Shown: positions 45,249 through 54,264, counted from the first letter of the stretch. The stretch: 64,000 nt of DNA from Yoonia sp. SS1-5 (GCF_038443705.2 NZ_CP151767.2:2278501-2342500); one strand, 5' to 3'. Notes: generated by a model from the sequence alone, not told the origin. Program-made: numbers and translations.

Positions 45249-45920
45249 ATGTCATACTCTCGATTTGCAATCTATTACGTCCCGCCCGAGGGTCCGCTCG
45301 CCACATTCGGCGCGACATGGCTGGGCTGGGATATTCTGCGCGGGGCCACAATGCCGCAGTTTAATGTGCCCGGGTTGGATGACATCACGATGACACCGCG
45401 GAAATACGGGTTTCACGGGACGCTGAAACCGCCGTTCCATTTGAAGCCGGGACAAACCCAGGCCGCGCTTGAAACAGCGGTTGCCGCCATGGCCAGCCGT
45501 ATCGCGCCTGCCATATGTGATGGGTTGCGCCTGACACCGCTGAGCCGGTTTCTGGCTCTCACGCCTTATGGCGCGTTGGGGCAACTCCAGCAGGTCGCAG
45601 AAGCCTGCGTCCGCGAGCTTGACGATTTTCGCGCCCCAGCCAGCGCGTCCGAATTGACCAAACGGCGCGCGGCGGGCCTGACCGAAAGGCAGGACGCTTT
45701 GCTGACGCGCTGGGGCTACCCCTATGTCATGGAAGAATTCCGGTTCCACCTGACCTTGACGGGAAAGCTGCCGGAAGATGCGGTGCCACACTGGACAACG
45801 GTTGTGGTGCGCGATCTGCCCAAGCTGCCCCGACCGTTTGTCGTGAACCAAATTGCGTTGTGCGGCGAGAGGCGCGATGGGCGCTTTGAACTGATCCATC
45901 GCTACACGCTCGCGGGCTGA
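45249..45920 (+). CDS. DUF1045 phosphonate-operon protein, 2H phosphoesterase-like
   Basis: 223 residues, a family found almost only in phosphonate operons (family knowledge). Two HxT-type motifs are visible, YGFHGTLKPPF at about 56-66 and FRFHLTLTGKL at about 161-171, with the spacing of 2H phosphoesterases. These enzymes open or close cyclic phosphodiesters. No phnP gene is seen in this locus, so the protein may hydrolyse 5-phosphoribosyl 1,2-cyclic phosphate, the PhnJ product; this is inference. The start was chosen for AGGGGAATTC-ATG. It runs opposite to phnM and phnN and overlaps the phnN 3' end by 19 bases. Confidence 0.85.
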   Translation: MSYSRFAIYYVPPEGPLATFGATWLGWDILRGATMPQFNVPGLDDITMTPRKYGFHGTLKPPFHLKPGQTQAALETAVAAMASRIAPAICDGLRLTPLSRFLALTPYGALGQLQQVAEACVRELDDFRAPASASELTKRRAAGLTERQDALLTRWGYPYVMEEFRFHLTLTGKLPEDAVPHWTTVVVRDLPKLPRPFVVNQIALCGERRDGRFELIHRYTLAG

Positions 45921-46447
45921 AGCGCCGACACCGCGCGCGCGACTGTTTGTGACAGATCGCCGTCATTTGACAACGTGATGACATTCAGGCCTTGCGGTAG
46001 CGGCTTTACCGCCTGCGCGAGCCGTTTTGCGATCTCGTCGGGCGTCTCCCGGCCCCGCGCGGCCAAACGGGACGCAAGCGTTTTCGGGCTCGCTATGATG
46101 TTGAGCACCAAGAAATTGTCGAAGGCGTCTGCCCCTGCGGTCAGTGCCCCGCGCGAAAAATTCGCAAGGCAATCTGTGCCCTTGTTCAACTGATACCGGA
46201 CAGATACCGGGATGCCGTAATGCAAGCCATGCGCGCCCCAGTGTACCACAAAGGCCCCATCCCGGGCCATCGCCTGAAATTCAGGAACGGTGACCGGATC
46301 GTAGACCTCGCCCCCAAGTTCGGGCGCACGGGTGATCACGCGCCGGACAAGGTGGCTCTGTGGTAAAACTTCATTGATCCCGCGCATCACGCTGTCTTTG
46401 CCGACACCAGACGGGCCGACGACGGCGATGAGGCGCCCGGGCTTCAT
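45902..46447 (-). CDS. phnN: PhnN, ribose 1,5-bisphosphate phosphokinase
   Basis: Makes PRPP from ribose 1,5-bisphosphate with ATP, the last step of C-P lyase ribose recycling. 181 residues, guanylate-kinase fold: P-loop VVGPSGVGKDSVM (about 9-21), RRVITRAPELGGEVYDPVTVPEF, and WGAHGLHYGIPVSV. The ATG overlaps the phnL stop by 4 bases. Confidence 0.93.
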   Translation of the reverse strand: MKPGRLIAVVGPSGVGKDSVMRGINEVLPQSHLVRRVITRAPELGGEVYDPVTVPEFQAMARDGAFVVHWGAHGLHYGIPVSVRYQLNKGTDCLANFSRGALTAGADAFDNFLVLNIIASPKTLASRLAARGRETPDEIAKRLAQAVKPLPQGLNVITLSNDGDLSQTVARAVSALQPASV

Positions 46448-47127
46448 GCGGCAGCCCGTGGGGTGAAGCGGCTTACGTCAATTTCGCGGTCACAGACACG
46501 GGCACGGGCGGCTTCATCGTGGAAGATGCCGATGATGGCAGCGCCCCGTTCTTTCGCGGCCTCGATCAGTGATAGCACCACCTCGCGATTGGTCGGGTCG
46601 AGACTTGCGGTCGGCTCATCCAACAGCATAGCCGGGTAAGAATGCGCGAAGCCGCGCGCGATATTGACCCGCTGCTGCTCTCCGCCCGAGAATGTGGTGG
46701 GCGACAAGGACCAAAGCCGTTCTGGAATGTTCAACTGCGCAAGAAGGGACCTCGCCCGATCCTCGGACTCCTCCGCCCCGATGCCAATGGCGCGCAACGG
46801 TTCGGCGACCACGTCAAGTGTCGGCACCCGTGGCACCACCCGCAGGAACTGGCTGACATATCCCAGAACTTCGCGGCGCAGGGCAATCACGTCGCGCGGT
46901 TCTGCCTGCACCAGATCCACGTCGCCGATCCGGATTTCGCCCGCCTGGGTCAGGTAGTTGCCATAGATCATCCGCATCAGCGTCGATTTGCCGGCACCAG
47001 AGGCGCCGGTCAGGGCAACGCATTCACCGGGGGACACTTTCAGCGACGCGTTGCTGATCACCTCGATCACCGCGCTGCCCTGATTGTGCAGCGTAAAGGT
47101 TTTGGAGACGTCTTTGAGTTCAATCAT
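46444..47127 (-). CDS. phnL: PhnL, ABC-type ATPase-like C-P lyase component
   Basis: 227 residues; accessory subunit of the C-P lyase complex despite its ABC-ATPase look. Walker [13 protein letters not shown], signature FSGGEQQRVNIARGF, Walker B MLLDEPTASLDP, and GYVSQFLRVVPRVPTLDVVAEPL, typical of PhnL. The frame is open 21 codons upstream into phnK; the ATG just after the phnK stop was chosen. Confidence 0.94.
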   Translation of the reverse strand: MIELKDVSKTFTLHNQGSAVIEVISNASLKVSPGECVALTGASGAGKSTLMRMIYGNYLTQAGEIRIGDVDLVQAEPRDVIALRREVLGYVSQFLRVVPRVPTLDVVAEPLRAIGIGAEESEDRARSLLAQLNIPERLWSLSPTTFSGGEQQRVNIARGFAHSYPAMLLDEPTASLDPTNREVVLSLIEAAKERGAAIIGIFHDEAARARVCDREIDVSRFTPRAAA

Positions 47128-47131
47128 CGGC

Positions 47132-47902
47132 TCAGACCTGCAAGACAGAGGAGACAAGAAGCTGGCTATAGGCATGTTGCGGATCGTCAAGAACCTGATC
47201 CGTCAGACCCGCCTCGACCACCCGGCCGGATTTCATCACCATCAGACGATCTGCCAAAAGCCGCACGACGGCGAGGTCATGGGTGACGATGATCGCCGAC
47301 AGGCCCATATCGCGCACCAGCCCGCGCAACAGGTCAAGCAGGCGCGCCTGAACGGAGACATCCAAACCGCCGGTTGGCTCATCCATAAACACCAGTCGCG
47401 GCCCGGTGACGAGGTTGCGCGCGATTTGCAAGCGCTGCTGCATCCCGCCCGAGAAAGTCGTCGGGCGGTCATCGACGCGGTCGGCGTCAATCTCCACGCG
47501 CTCCAGCCAGTCGGTAGCCCGGCCACGGATATCGCAGTAGTGGCGTTCACCCACGGCCATCAGCCGCTCACCCACATTGCCGCCTGCGGAAACCCCCATG
47601 CGCAGCCCGTCGCGGGCGTGCTGGTGGACAAAGGCCCAGTCTGTCCGGCCCAGCATGCGCCGTTCAGGTTCGGACATCGTCACCGTATCTTTCGGACCAT
47701 CGGCACGGGTGTCGAAGACGACAGCGCCCGCATCAGGGGCAAGGTGGCCTGCCATGCAATTCAGCAGTGTCGATTTTCCAGAGCCACTTTCGCCGACGAT
47801 GCCCATCACTTCGCCGGGATAAAGGTCGAATGACACGTCAGCACAGCCGACGTGAGCGCCATAGTTTTTAGCGATGCCCTGAACAGAAAGAAGCGGTGTC
47901 AT
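47132..47902 (-). CDS. phnK: PhnK, ABC-type ATPase-like C-P lyase component
   Basis: 256 residues; binds the PhnGHIJ core complex in known systems. Walker A GESGSGKSTLLNCMAGHLAPD, signature FSGGMQQRLQIARNL, Walker B LVFMDEPTGGLD, and the PhnK-typical WAFVHQHARDGLRMGVSAGGNVGERLMA. The start overlaps the phnJ stop by 4 bases. Confidence 0.95.
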   Translation of the reverse strand: MTPLLSVQGIAKNYGAHVGCADVSFDLYPGEVMGIVGESGSGKSTLLNCMAGHLAPDAGAVVFDTRADGPKDTVTMSEPERRMLGRTDWAFVHQHARDGLRMGVSAGGNVGERLMAVGERHYCDIRGRATDWLERVEIDADRVDDRPTTFSGGMQQRLQIARNLVTGPRLVFMDEPTGGLDVSVQARLLDLLRGLVRDMGLSAIIVTHDLAVVRLLADRLMVMKSGRVVEAGLTDQVLDDPQHAYSQLLVSSVLQV

Positions 47903-48774
47903 GCGGCGGCCTCACTCTGTGTTGCAGCGGGGCCAGTATGGCCTGCGTTACGGCGGCCCAGGCAATAATCTGTGTCCGAACAGCAAAAGAGCCGCCCGCC
48001 TTGATCGTCGATGATCACCTCATCCAGATAGCTGTCTTCGGCCCCGCAAAGGCCGCAGACCTGATCGGCCTTGGAAGGCGCGAACGGGTGGTCCTCGAAA
48101 TCGAGGCTGACGACCTTCGTATAGGGCGGCAATGCGTAGATGCGCTGTTCGCGCCCAGCGCCGAATAGCTGGATGGCGGCCATGTCACCCAGTTTCGGGT
48201 TATCGAATTTGGGGATCGGTGACGGGTCCATCACATAGCGCCCTTCCACCTTCACCGGGTAAGCGTAAGAGGTTGCGATATGGCCATGACGGCTGATGTC
48301 TTCGTAAAGTTTCACATGCATTAGCCCGTATTCTTCAAGGCTATGCATCTTGCGGCTCTCGCTCTCGCGCGGCTCAAGAAAGCGCAGCGGCTCCGGGATC
48401 GGGACCTGATAGACGAGGATCTGATCCTCGGTCAGCGGTTCCTCCGGAATGCGGTGGCGTGTTTGAATGATTGTGGCGTCACCGGTCACCGTTGTTGTGT
48501 CCACCCCTGCAGTACGCTCAAAAAAGCTGCGGATGGAAACGGCATTGGTCGTGTCATCCGCGCCCTGATCAATGACTTTCAGCGTGTCATCGGGCGTCAG
48601 CACAGCCGCAGAGACCTGCACGCCGCCTGTGCCCCAGCCATATGGCATTGGCATTTCGCGGCTGGCAAATGGTACCTGATAGCCGGCGATAGCCAATCCC
48701 TTGAGGATGGCACGGCGGATCATCCGCTTGGTCTGCTCATCCAGATAGGCGAAGTTATACGCGCTTTCGGTCAT
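47899..48774 (-). CDS. phnJ: PhnJ, radical-SAM C-P lyase catalytic subunit
   Basis: Cleaves the carbon-phosphorus bond of ribose 5-phosphate 1-phosphonate, giving the alkane and cyclic phosphate. 291 residues from MTESAYNFAYLDEQTKRMIRRAILKG. The four cysteines of the family motif CX2CX21CX5C are present: VCGLCG, then the second Cys of LFCC, then SDTDYC. The N-terminal MPMPYGWGTGGVQ holds the glycine radical region. The frame is open 30 codons further upstream inside the HAD gene; the ATG overlapping the HAD stop (ATGA) is the family start. Confidence 0.97.
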   Translation of the reverse strand: MTESAYNFAYLDEQTKRMIRRAILKGLAIAGYQVPFASREMPMPYGWGTGGVQVSAAVLTPDDTLKVIDQGADDTTNAVSIRSFFERTAGVDTTTVTGDATIIQTRHRIPEEPLTEDQILVYQVPIPEPLRFLEPRESESRKMHSLEEYGLMHVKLYEDISRHGHIATSYAYPVKVEGRYVMDPSPIPKFDNPKLGDMAAIQLFGAGREQRIYALPPYTKVVSLDFEDHPFAPSKADQVCGLCGAEDSYLDEVIIDDQGGRLFCCSDTDYCLGRRNAGHTGPAATQSEAAA

Positions 48775-49367
48775 AGCAGACCCCTTGCTTGCAAACCTGA
48801 TTTCAATATCTCGGGACCCGTGAAATGGATCGCATCCATCCCGGCGACCTGCGCCCCAAGACAATTATGCAAACCATCATCGGTGAAGATGCAGTCGTTG
48901 GCGTTCACACCCGCTTCGGCACAGAAATGCGTGAAAATCCTGACGCTTGGCTTCACCATACCAATTTGCCCGGAAACGATGGTCGTCTCAAAAACCTCGG
49001 CCAGTTCGGGATGCGCCTTGCATCCTTCCGGCCAGGTTTCAGCGGACCAGTTGGTGATGGCAAAAACGCGGATACCAGCATCTTTGAGTGCATAAAGAAT
49101 GTCCCATGTTTCAGAGATTTTCTGCGGCACGGTTTGCTGATACCGCCCGACATATTGCGTCAGGCGTTGACGGTCGCCGGGATCGGGCAGCATGCGGGCC
49201 GCGTCCAGGAAAGACGCGCCCGCATCGCAGGCAAAGTTCAACTTGTCGAACTTGATACGGTCCAGAAAGGTGTCTGTTTCCGCCTCTCCCAAATCATCAA
49301 GCCAAGCCAGTGCCGGGTTCCAATCGACAAGGACGCCGCCGATATCAAAGACAACGTGTTTGGTCAT
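48771..49367 (-). CDS. HAD-superfamily hydrolase inserted between phnI and phnJ
   Basis: 198 residues. HAD motifs: I DIGGVLVDWN (a YihX-like form in which Gly-Gly replaces the second Asp's usual neighbourhood), II ITNWSAE, III VKPS, IV FTDDGLHN. Insert helices suggest a small-molecule phosphatase or haloacid-dehalogenase-like cap C1. It overlaps phnI upstream and phnJ downstream by 4 bases each, so it is fully built into the C-P lyase operon. The lone Asp after DIGG suggests phosphatase activity is not certain. Possible roles: removing phosphate from a pathway side product, or pretreating a substrate. Confidence 0.87.
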   Translation of the reverse strand: MTKHVVFDIGGVLVDWNPALAWLDDLGEAETDTFLDRIKFDKLNFACDAGASFLDAARMLPDPGDRQRLTQYVGRYQQTVPQKISETWDILYALKDAGIRVFAITNWSAETWPEGCKAHPELAEVFETTIVSGQIGMVKPSVRIFTHFCAEAGVNANDCIFTDDGLHNCLGAQVAGMDAIHFTGPEILKSGLQARGLL

Positions 49368-50452
49368 TCTGCGGCCTCCTGCACCTGGCCTGCACCCGCC
49401 TCGCGGCGCAGCTTGCGCACAAGCTCCAGCTCTGACTGAAAATCAACGTAATGGGGCAGCTTGATATGCTCCAGAAAGCCCGTCGCCTGGATGTTGTCGG
49501 CGTGGTAGAGCACAAATTCGGTGTCCTGCGCAGGTGCGCCGACATTGTCCTCGCCCAGTTCTTCCCATCGCAAAGCGCGGTCAACAAGCGCCATTGATAT
49601 GGCCTTGCGCTCTGTCTGGCCAAAGACCAGCCCATAGCCGCGCGTGAACTGTGGGGGCTCTGTCTTGGAGCCTTTGAACTGGTTCACCGTTTCGCATTCG
49701 GTCAGCATGACCTCTCCGATCTCGATGGCAAAACCGAGTTCAGGTATCTCCATTTCCACAGGCACTGTCCCGATGCGCAATTCGCCGACGAAGGCGTGAT
49801 TGCGGGCGTAGCCGCGCTGGGTGGAATATGCGAGGCCCAGCGTAAAACCTTCGTCAGACCGTGTCAGCGCCTGCAAGCGCAGGGCACGGTCCGCTGGCAT
49901 CTCAAGAGGCTCACGCGTCAGGTCTGGCGGTTCGGTGTCATCATGCGGGGCCTCTTCGATCAGACCCTCGCGGTTCAGAAAATCCGTCACATGGGGGACG
50001 GCGTCGGCGCTGGCTTCGCGCGCGGGTGCCTCGGTCACGTCACCATCGGCGGCCAGTTTGAAATCCAGCAAACGATGGGTGTAGTCGAAGGTCGGCCCGA
50101 GGATCTGGCCACCCGGCAGGTCCTTGAACGTCGCCGAAATCCGGCGGTCACAATCCATCGCGCCCGTATCAACCGGCTCCGACGACCCGAAACGGGGCAG
50201 CGTCGTGCGGTAGGCCCGGATCAGAAAGATCGCCTCGATCAGGTCGCCCCGCGCCTGTTTGATCGCCAGCGCCGCAAGGTCGGGATCATAAAGCGAGCCT
50301 TCGGCCATAACCCTGTTCACCGCAAGCGACAGCTGTTCGCGGATTTGTGCGACGGTCAGTTCGGCGACATTGGTATCCCCGCGCCGTTCCTCCGCGAGCC
50401 AGGCATGGGCGTTTTCGATGGCGCGCTCGCCGCCTTTGACTGCGACATACAT
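49364..50452 (-). CDS. phnI: PhnI, C-P lyase core subunit
   Basis: Transfers the phosphonate onto ATP's ribose, displacing adenine, together with PhnG, PhnH and PhnL. 362 residues: MYVAVKGGERAIENAHAWLAEERRGD at the start, LSLAVNRVMAEGSLYDPDLAALAIKQARGDLIEAIFLIRAYRTTLPRFG, RRISATFKDLPGGQILGPTFDYTHRLLDF, YGLVFGQTERKAISMALVDRAL, all diagnostic. Shares one base with the phnH stop. Confidence 0.97.
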   Translation of the reverse strand: MYVAVKGGERAIENAHAWLAEERRGDTNVAELTVAQIREQLSLAVNRVMAEGSLYDPDLAALAIKQARGDLIEAIFLIRAYRTTLPRFGSSEPVDTGAMDCDRRISATFKDLPGGQILGPTFDYTHRLLDFKLAADGDVTEAPAREASADAVPHVTDFLNREGLIEEAPHDDTEPPDLTREPLEMPADRALRLQALTRSDEGFTLGLAYSTQRGYARNHAFVGELRIGTVPVEMEIPELGFAIEIGEVMLTECETVNQFKGSKTEPPQFTRGYGLVFGQTERKAISMALVDRALRWEELGEDNVGAPAQDTEFVLYHADNIQATGFLEHIKLPHYVDFQSELELVRKLRREAGAGQVQEAAE

Positions 50453-51012
50453 CAGGACACCTCGGTTGAGCGGGGCAATGCAGCAAGCTGATCATCGCAG
50501 GTGAATATGAAATCAAGCCCCAGCGGGAACATCGCGTGGTTTGCCTGAAACGCGGCCAGGTCCGGCAGGTTCAAACTGCTTGTATCCTTGATCCCCGGCC
50601 CCGACAGGGTGGTGCCCCCGGCCAGTTCGTCGCTTTCGACGATCAGAGTGGCTGACCGGTCCGGATATTCGGAGGTGCCAACCTGATAGGCTGATAGCGG
50701 CAGCAGGTCGTCCCACGTCCCAACCGCGAACATTGCATGAGATGGGCCCATCATGGGGGCGCCTGTGTGGAACGCCAGCCAGGCGCGGATTTCCGGAGTA
50801 TCCGTCCCCCCGGCGAGGTAGACAGGGGTGTCACTGTCGCACAGCGTCAGCAGAACAGACCCGGCGGCGCGCGACAGCGGGGCGGGCGGTTCTGCCCCGG
50901 CGATGTCGCAGATTTTGCCGGGCCGGGCGATCGCCTCCATCACGCTACGAAAGGCATGAGCAGATTGAATGGCAGGGTCCATGAAACCGCCGCCAAGGGT
51001 TTGCGCATCCAT
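50452..51012 (-). CDS. phnH: PhnH, C-P lyase core subunit
   Basis: 186 residues, a PLP-fold-like structural subunit of PhnGHIJ. Seen: LGGGFMDPAIQSAHAFRSVMEAIARPGKICDIAG, LLTLCDSDTPVYLAGG, WLAFHTGAPM, YQVGTSEYPDRSATLIVE and NHAMFPLGLDFIFTC, typical of PhnH. Shares one base with phnG. Confidence 0.96.
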   Translation of the reverse strand: MDAQTLGGGFMDPAIQSAHAFRSVMEAIARPGKICDIAGAEPPAPLSRAAGSVLLTLCDSDTPVYLAGGTDTPEIRAWLAFHTGAPMMGPSHAMFAVGTWDDLLPLSAYQVGTSEYPDRSATLIVESDELAGGTTLSGPGIKDTSSLNLPDLAAFQANHAMFPLGLDFIFTCDDQLAALPRSTEVS

Positions 51013-51467
51013 CAGTCGTCCCCCCGTACCATCGTGAAAAAGTCCACCTTGGTGGCCGCTGCCTTCTGGGCACGTGTGCTCTTGCGCGCCGGCGCCTCTG
51101 TGGCGAGCGGCGCCAGAACAGCAGCTTGAATATCTGCGGCCGCCCCGGTCTGCATCAGCGCATCGACAAGCGCGGCGGCCTCTACATCGGCCTTGCGACG
51201 CCCTTGGATATAGGCGTGGCCGACCTCGCCACTTTTCAGTGTCAGCGCACAGCGCGTCACCGTCATCTCACCCAGATTGAACGGGGCACCCGTTGCGCCA
51301 GCGCGGCCGCGCACCATGGTGCTGCCGATCTCTGGCGCACGGAGCCATGTGAAATCAGGGCGCGCGCCGTGTTGGTCCAGCAGGTCGCCAACGCGCCCGG
51401 CGGGCGCTTTCGCCAAAAGGCTCATCCATGCTTTACGCGGGTTTTCGTCGTCAAACGTGTCTTTCAT
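51012..51467 (-). CDS. phnG: PhnG, C-P lyase core subunit
   Basis: 151 residues; first gene of the C-P lyase operon. RKAWMSLLAKAPAGRVGDLLDQ, APEIGSTMVRGRAGATGAPFNLGEMTVTRCALTLKSGEVGHAYIQGRRKADVEAAALVDALMQ match the family. About 80 bases separate it from the divergent regulator phnF. Confidence 0.96.
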   Translation of the reverse strand: MKDTFDDENPRKAWMSLLAKAPAGRVGDLLDQHGARPDFTWLRAPEIGSTMVRGRAGATGAPFNLGEMTVTRCALTLKSGEVGHAYIQGRRKADVEAAALVDALMQTGAAADIQAAVLAPLATEAPARKSTRAQKAAATKVDFFTMVRGDD

Positions 51468-51482
51468 CTCGACAACTTTTCA

Positions 51483-51506
51483 GATATCTATACAACTATA
51501 CATATC
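51483..51506. promoter_or_regulatory. Candidate PhnF operator between phnG and phnF
   Basis: GATAT and ATATC arms flank a core with the direct repeat TATAC-AAC-TATAC. It sits in the short divergent region, 16 bases from the phnG start codon. TATAC/GTATA-type cores resemble those reported for other PhnF proteins. Binding is inference. Confidence 0.4.
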
Positions 51507-51548
51507 CTATCATAACTGGCCGATCTTGACAGAGAAGTTTTGTGAAAT

Positions 51549-52298
51549 TTGCGTGACAGATCCAAACGAACCCCTGTGTGGCAGGCCATCGCAACCGCGT
51601 TGCGCGCTGACCTTGCCGAAGGGCGCTACGTCCCCGGCGACAAGCTCCCCACCGAGGCAGCACTCGCCGAACGGTTTGGCGTCAATCGGCATACGGTACG
51701 GCACGGGATATCGACGCTGGTGGATGAAGGGTTAATCAGGACCCGGCGCGGTGCAGGCGCCTTTGTGGCCGCAACACCAACTGACTATCCCATCGGGCGT
51801 CGTGTCCGCTTTCATGAAAACCTTGTTGCGGCAGGCCGCAGGCCGGAAAAGCGCGTGTTGCACCTGGAAGACCGCGCCGCGTCCGATGGCGAGGCCCACG
51901 CGTTGCAGATTGCAGCGGGCGACCGGATTTGCGCCTATTTCGGGCTGTCGCTCGCCGACGGTCAGCCGATTGCGGTGTTCGAAAGCCTGTTCCCGTTGGA
52001 ACGCCTTCCGGAAATCACTGCAGCTTTGCAAGAGACGCCAAGTGTGACGGAAGCGCTAAGCCGCGTTGGTATCGCGGACTACACCCGGGCCTCGACCCGC
52101 CTGACTGCGGTGCGCGCTTCGGCCACGCAGGCGTTGCATTTGCAGCTGGCTGAAGGTGACCCGCTGTTGCGGTCGTCTGGCGTGAATGTGGGCCGCGATG
52201 GGACGCCGGTAGAGTACGGCCGCACATGGTTTGCTGGTGATCGCGTCACACTGACACTTGGGAATGACGACCCCCCGATCAAACCAGACCGGGGGTGA
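51549..52298 (+). CDS. phnF: PhnF, GntR/HutC-family regulator of phosphonate genes
   Basis: 249 residues. N-terminal winged helix-turn-helix: VWQAIATALRADLAEGRYVPGDKLPTEAALAERFGVNRHTVRHGISTLVDEGLIRTRRGAGAFVA; the VNRHTVRHGI recognition segment is PhnF-like. The C-terminal UTRA ligand domain spans about 85-245 (FHENLVAAGRRPEKRVL..., PVEYGRTWFAGDRVTLTL). The TTG at 51549 is the first start after an in-frame stop. Divergent from phnG; expected to repress the locus when no ligand is bound. Confidence 0.9.
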   Translation: MRDRSKRTPVWQAIATALRADLAEGRYVPGDKLPTEAALAERFGVNRHTVRHGISTLVDEGLIRTRRGAGAFVAATPTDYPIGRRVRFHENLVAAGRRPEKRVLHLEDRAASDGEAHALQIAAGDRICAYFGLSLADGQPIAVFESLFPLERLPEITAALQETPSVTEALSRVGIADYTRASTRLTAVRASATQALHLQLAEGDPLLRSSGVNVGRDGTPVEYGRTWFAGDRVTLTLGNDDPPIKPDRG

Positions 52299-52322
52299 AG
52301 GCAGTCATCAATTTCAGGTGGT

Positions 52323-53537
52323 TTATTCCAAACCCATGCAGTTCGCGTAGTAGGTCACCGTGGCAGGCCAGTCAGAGAAGATCCCCTCAACCCCCACATC
52401 CATCGCCAGCGCGTCAATATATTCGTACATGATGCCATCGCTGTTGGTGATGTCGCCAATCGACTGGTAGTACCACCCACCGCCATTCACCAGCGGGCCC
52501 GAACGTTCGATGGTCCATGTGATGATCTTCAGACCAGCGGCTTTCGCCTGGATCGCCAGTTCAGATGGCACGATCTCTTCGTCATCCAGCGTCACCAGCA
52601 TCCATGTTGGTGGTGCGATATAGTTCACGCCCATCGCCTTCAGCTCTGCCATCGTATTTGGCCAGGTCGCCGGGTCCATCGGGGAATACCCTTGGATGTC
52701 ATATTCATCCATCAGGTAGACCGCCTGCGCGCCGAATGCAGGCTCCGCTTTGATCCAGTAGAGCACGTCATCGAGGTTGAAGGATTGCAACCAGACGTCT
52801 GACGCGGGAATGCCAGCGGCCTTGTATTCATCCACCAGTTTCTGTGCGTAGTCCTGCTGCGTGAACCCGTTGAATGGCATCTCGACCGATGGGGTTTTCA
52901 GTTCCGGCGTGAATTTCGCGCCAAGTGCACGAAACAGTTCAATCGATTCCGCGTGTGTCATGATCGTGGCGGGCTCTGCCGAATAAAGGTCGGTGCGCCA
53001 ATCGGCTGTTCCACCAAGATAGGCCTCGACCGTTGTGGCAGCGCCGTCGGCGGCGTCCATTTTCGGCGTCAATGTGCGGTACTCGGCCAGCGTGATCTCG
53101 GACGTGCGGCACTCTGCCGTGGCAGAGCTGTCACCGCTCGCGGGGGTAAAGGGCGTTGCACAGGTCGATGCGAGTGGCGTGGCCAGAATATCGGTTGTGG
53201 TATGCAGATCGTTTTGCGCGTGACGGCAGACCAGTTCCAGATCTTTGGTAAAGGTCACGTCGCATTCCAGAATACCCGCGCCCATCCGTGCCGCAGCAAG
53301 GTTGGATTCCGCAGTATGTTCAGGGAATTGCATGGGTGCACCCCGGTGGCCGATAGAAAACAGCGACGGCGATGCATCCTGGCCGCTGCAGGAAAGCAGC
53401 TTTTGCTTCAATGGACCATCTTCCATACGGTCGATCAGATAGTAGGGCCGTGGGCCGTATTCGACCCGGTCAACGGACTGCGCGACTGCGGTCGTGCCGA
53501 CCAACGATAGCGACGCCAAAGCGATAATGCGAAACAT
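52323..53537 (-). CDS. Secreted glycerophosphodiester phosphodiesterase
   Basis: 404 residues, GlpQ/GDPD TIM barrel with signal peptide ([20 protein letters not shown]). Seen: [57 protein letters not shown], with the HR...E...E.D catalytic set, and [13 protein letters not shown] roughly 50-residue insert with three Cys (STCATPF..., AECRT) follows the catalytic part, seen in long GDPDs. It would release glycerol-3-phosphate from periplasmic glycerophosphodiesters. It follows the acetyltransferase gene by 112 bases on the same strand, so it may share the phn phosphate-scavenging regulon. Confidence 0.92.
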   Translation of the reverse strand: MFRIIALASLSLVGTTAVAQSVDRVEYGPRPYYLIDRMEDGPLKQKLLSCSGQDASPSLFSIGHRGAPMQFPEHTAESNLAAARMGAGILECDVTFTKDLELVCRHAQNDLHTTTDILATPLASTCATPFTPASGDSSATAECRTSEITLAEYRTLTPKMDAADGAATTVEAYLGGTADWRTDLYSAEPATIMTHAESIELFRALGAKFTPELKTPSVEMPFNGFTQQDYAQKLVDEYKAAGIPASDVWLQSFNLDDVLYWIKAEPAFGAQAVYLMDEYDIQGYSPMDPATWPNTMAELKAMGVNYIAPPTWMLVTLDDEEIVPSELAIQAKAAGLKIITWTIERSGPLVNGGGWYYQSIGDITNSDGIMYEYIDALAMDVGVEGIFSDWPATVTYYANCMGLE

Positions 53538-53649
53538 AATGTCCCCTTTGAGTTTGTTTGTGCGCAGGGGGTCGCAGCGCGAGGTAACTGCAATATGACG
53601 GATCTGCCAAGCTTTTGTGACGGAGGCAAATCATCACAAAATCAAGGTG

Positions 53650-54264
53650 TTATTCGTATTTCTCCAGGAACGCATTTGCCGTCAAGCTGCGAAAATCCTT
53701 TAGCGCGGCGCGCAGGGTTTCATGCGGCCAGTCCCACCAGGCAAGCGCGATCAGACGGTCCGCGATGGCGCGCGGCTGGCGCAGGCGGAGGGGTTTTGCG
53801 GGGGTACCTGCAACAATGGTGTAGGGGGCGACATCCTTGGTAACGACCGCGCCCGCCGCGACGACCGCACCATCGCCCAACGTCACCTCTGGCTTGATCA
53901 TCGCGCCCGCGCCGATCCAGGTGTCATGACCGATGGTCGCAATCCGTGATCTGCGGTGGGCAAAAAAATCCGCGTCAAAGTCGGCATCATCCCAGTAATC
54001 GCCCGAACGATAGAGAAAGTGATGCAATGACGCTGTGTGCAGCGGATGGTCGGTGGCACCGATGCGGCTGAACGCGGCAATGTTGGCGAATTTGCCGATC
54101 TTGGCGTTGGCAATATCTGCATACCGGTCACAATAGCTGTAATCGTCAAAATGGGTAAAGGCGACGCGGCTGCCTTTACCGATCTCAACGAAGGCGCCGA
54201 ATGTGCTTTCGGTGATTTCGCAATCTGCATGAATGAAAGGCATCTCTGCCGTCAATCGAGCCAT
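53650..54264 (-). CDS. Hexapeptide-repeat acetyltransferase of phosphonate loci
   Basis: 204 residues of left-handed beta-helix repeats: [60 protein letters not shown], then [52 protein letters not shown]. This form (xenobiotic acyltransferase type) is frequent in phn operons (family knowledge) and may protect or modify aminoalkylphosphonates. It is unrelated to the GNAT enzyme PhnO. It lies downstream of phnE with a broken SDR fragment between. Confidence 0.88.
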   Translation of the reverse strand: MARLTAEMPFIHADCEITESTFGAFVEIGKGSRVAFTHFDDYSYCDRYADIANAKIGKFANIAAFSRIGATDHPLHTASLHHFLYRSGDYWDDADFDADFFAHRRSRIATIGHDTWIGAGAMIKPEVTLGDGAVVAAGAVVTKDVAPYTIVAGTPAKPLRLRQPRAIADRLIALAWWDWPHETLRAALKDFRSLTANAFLEKYE

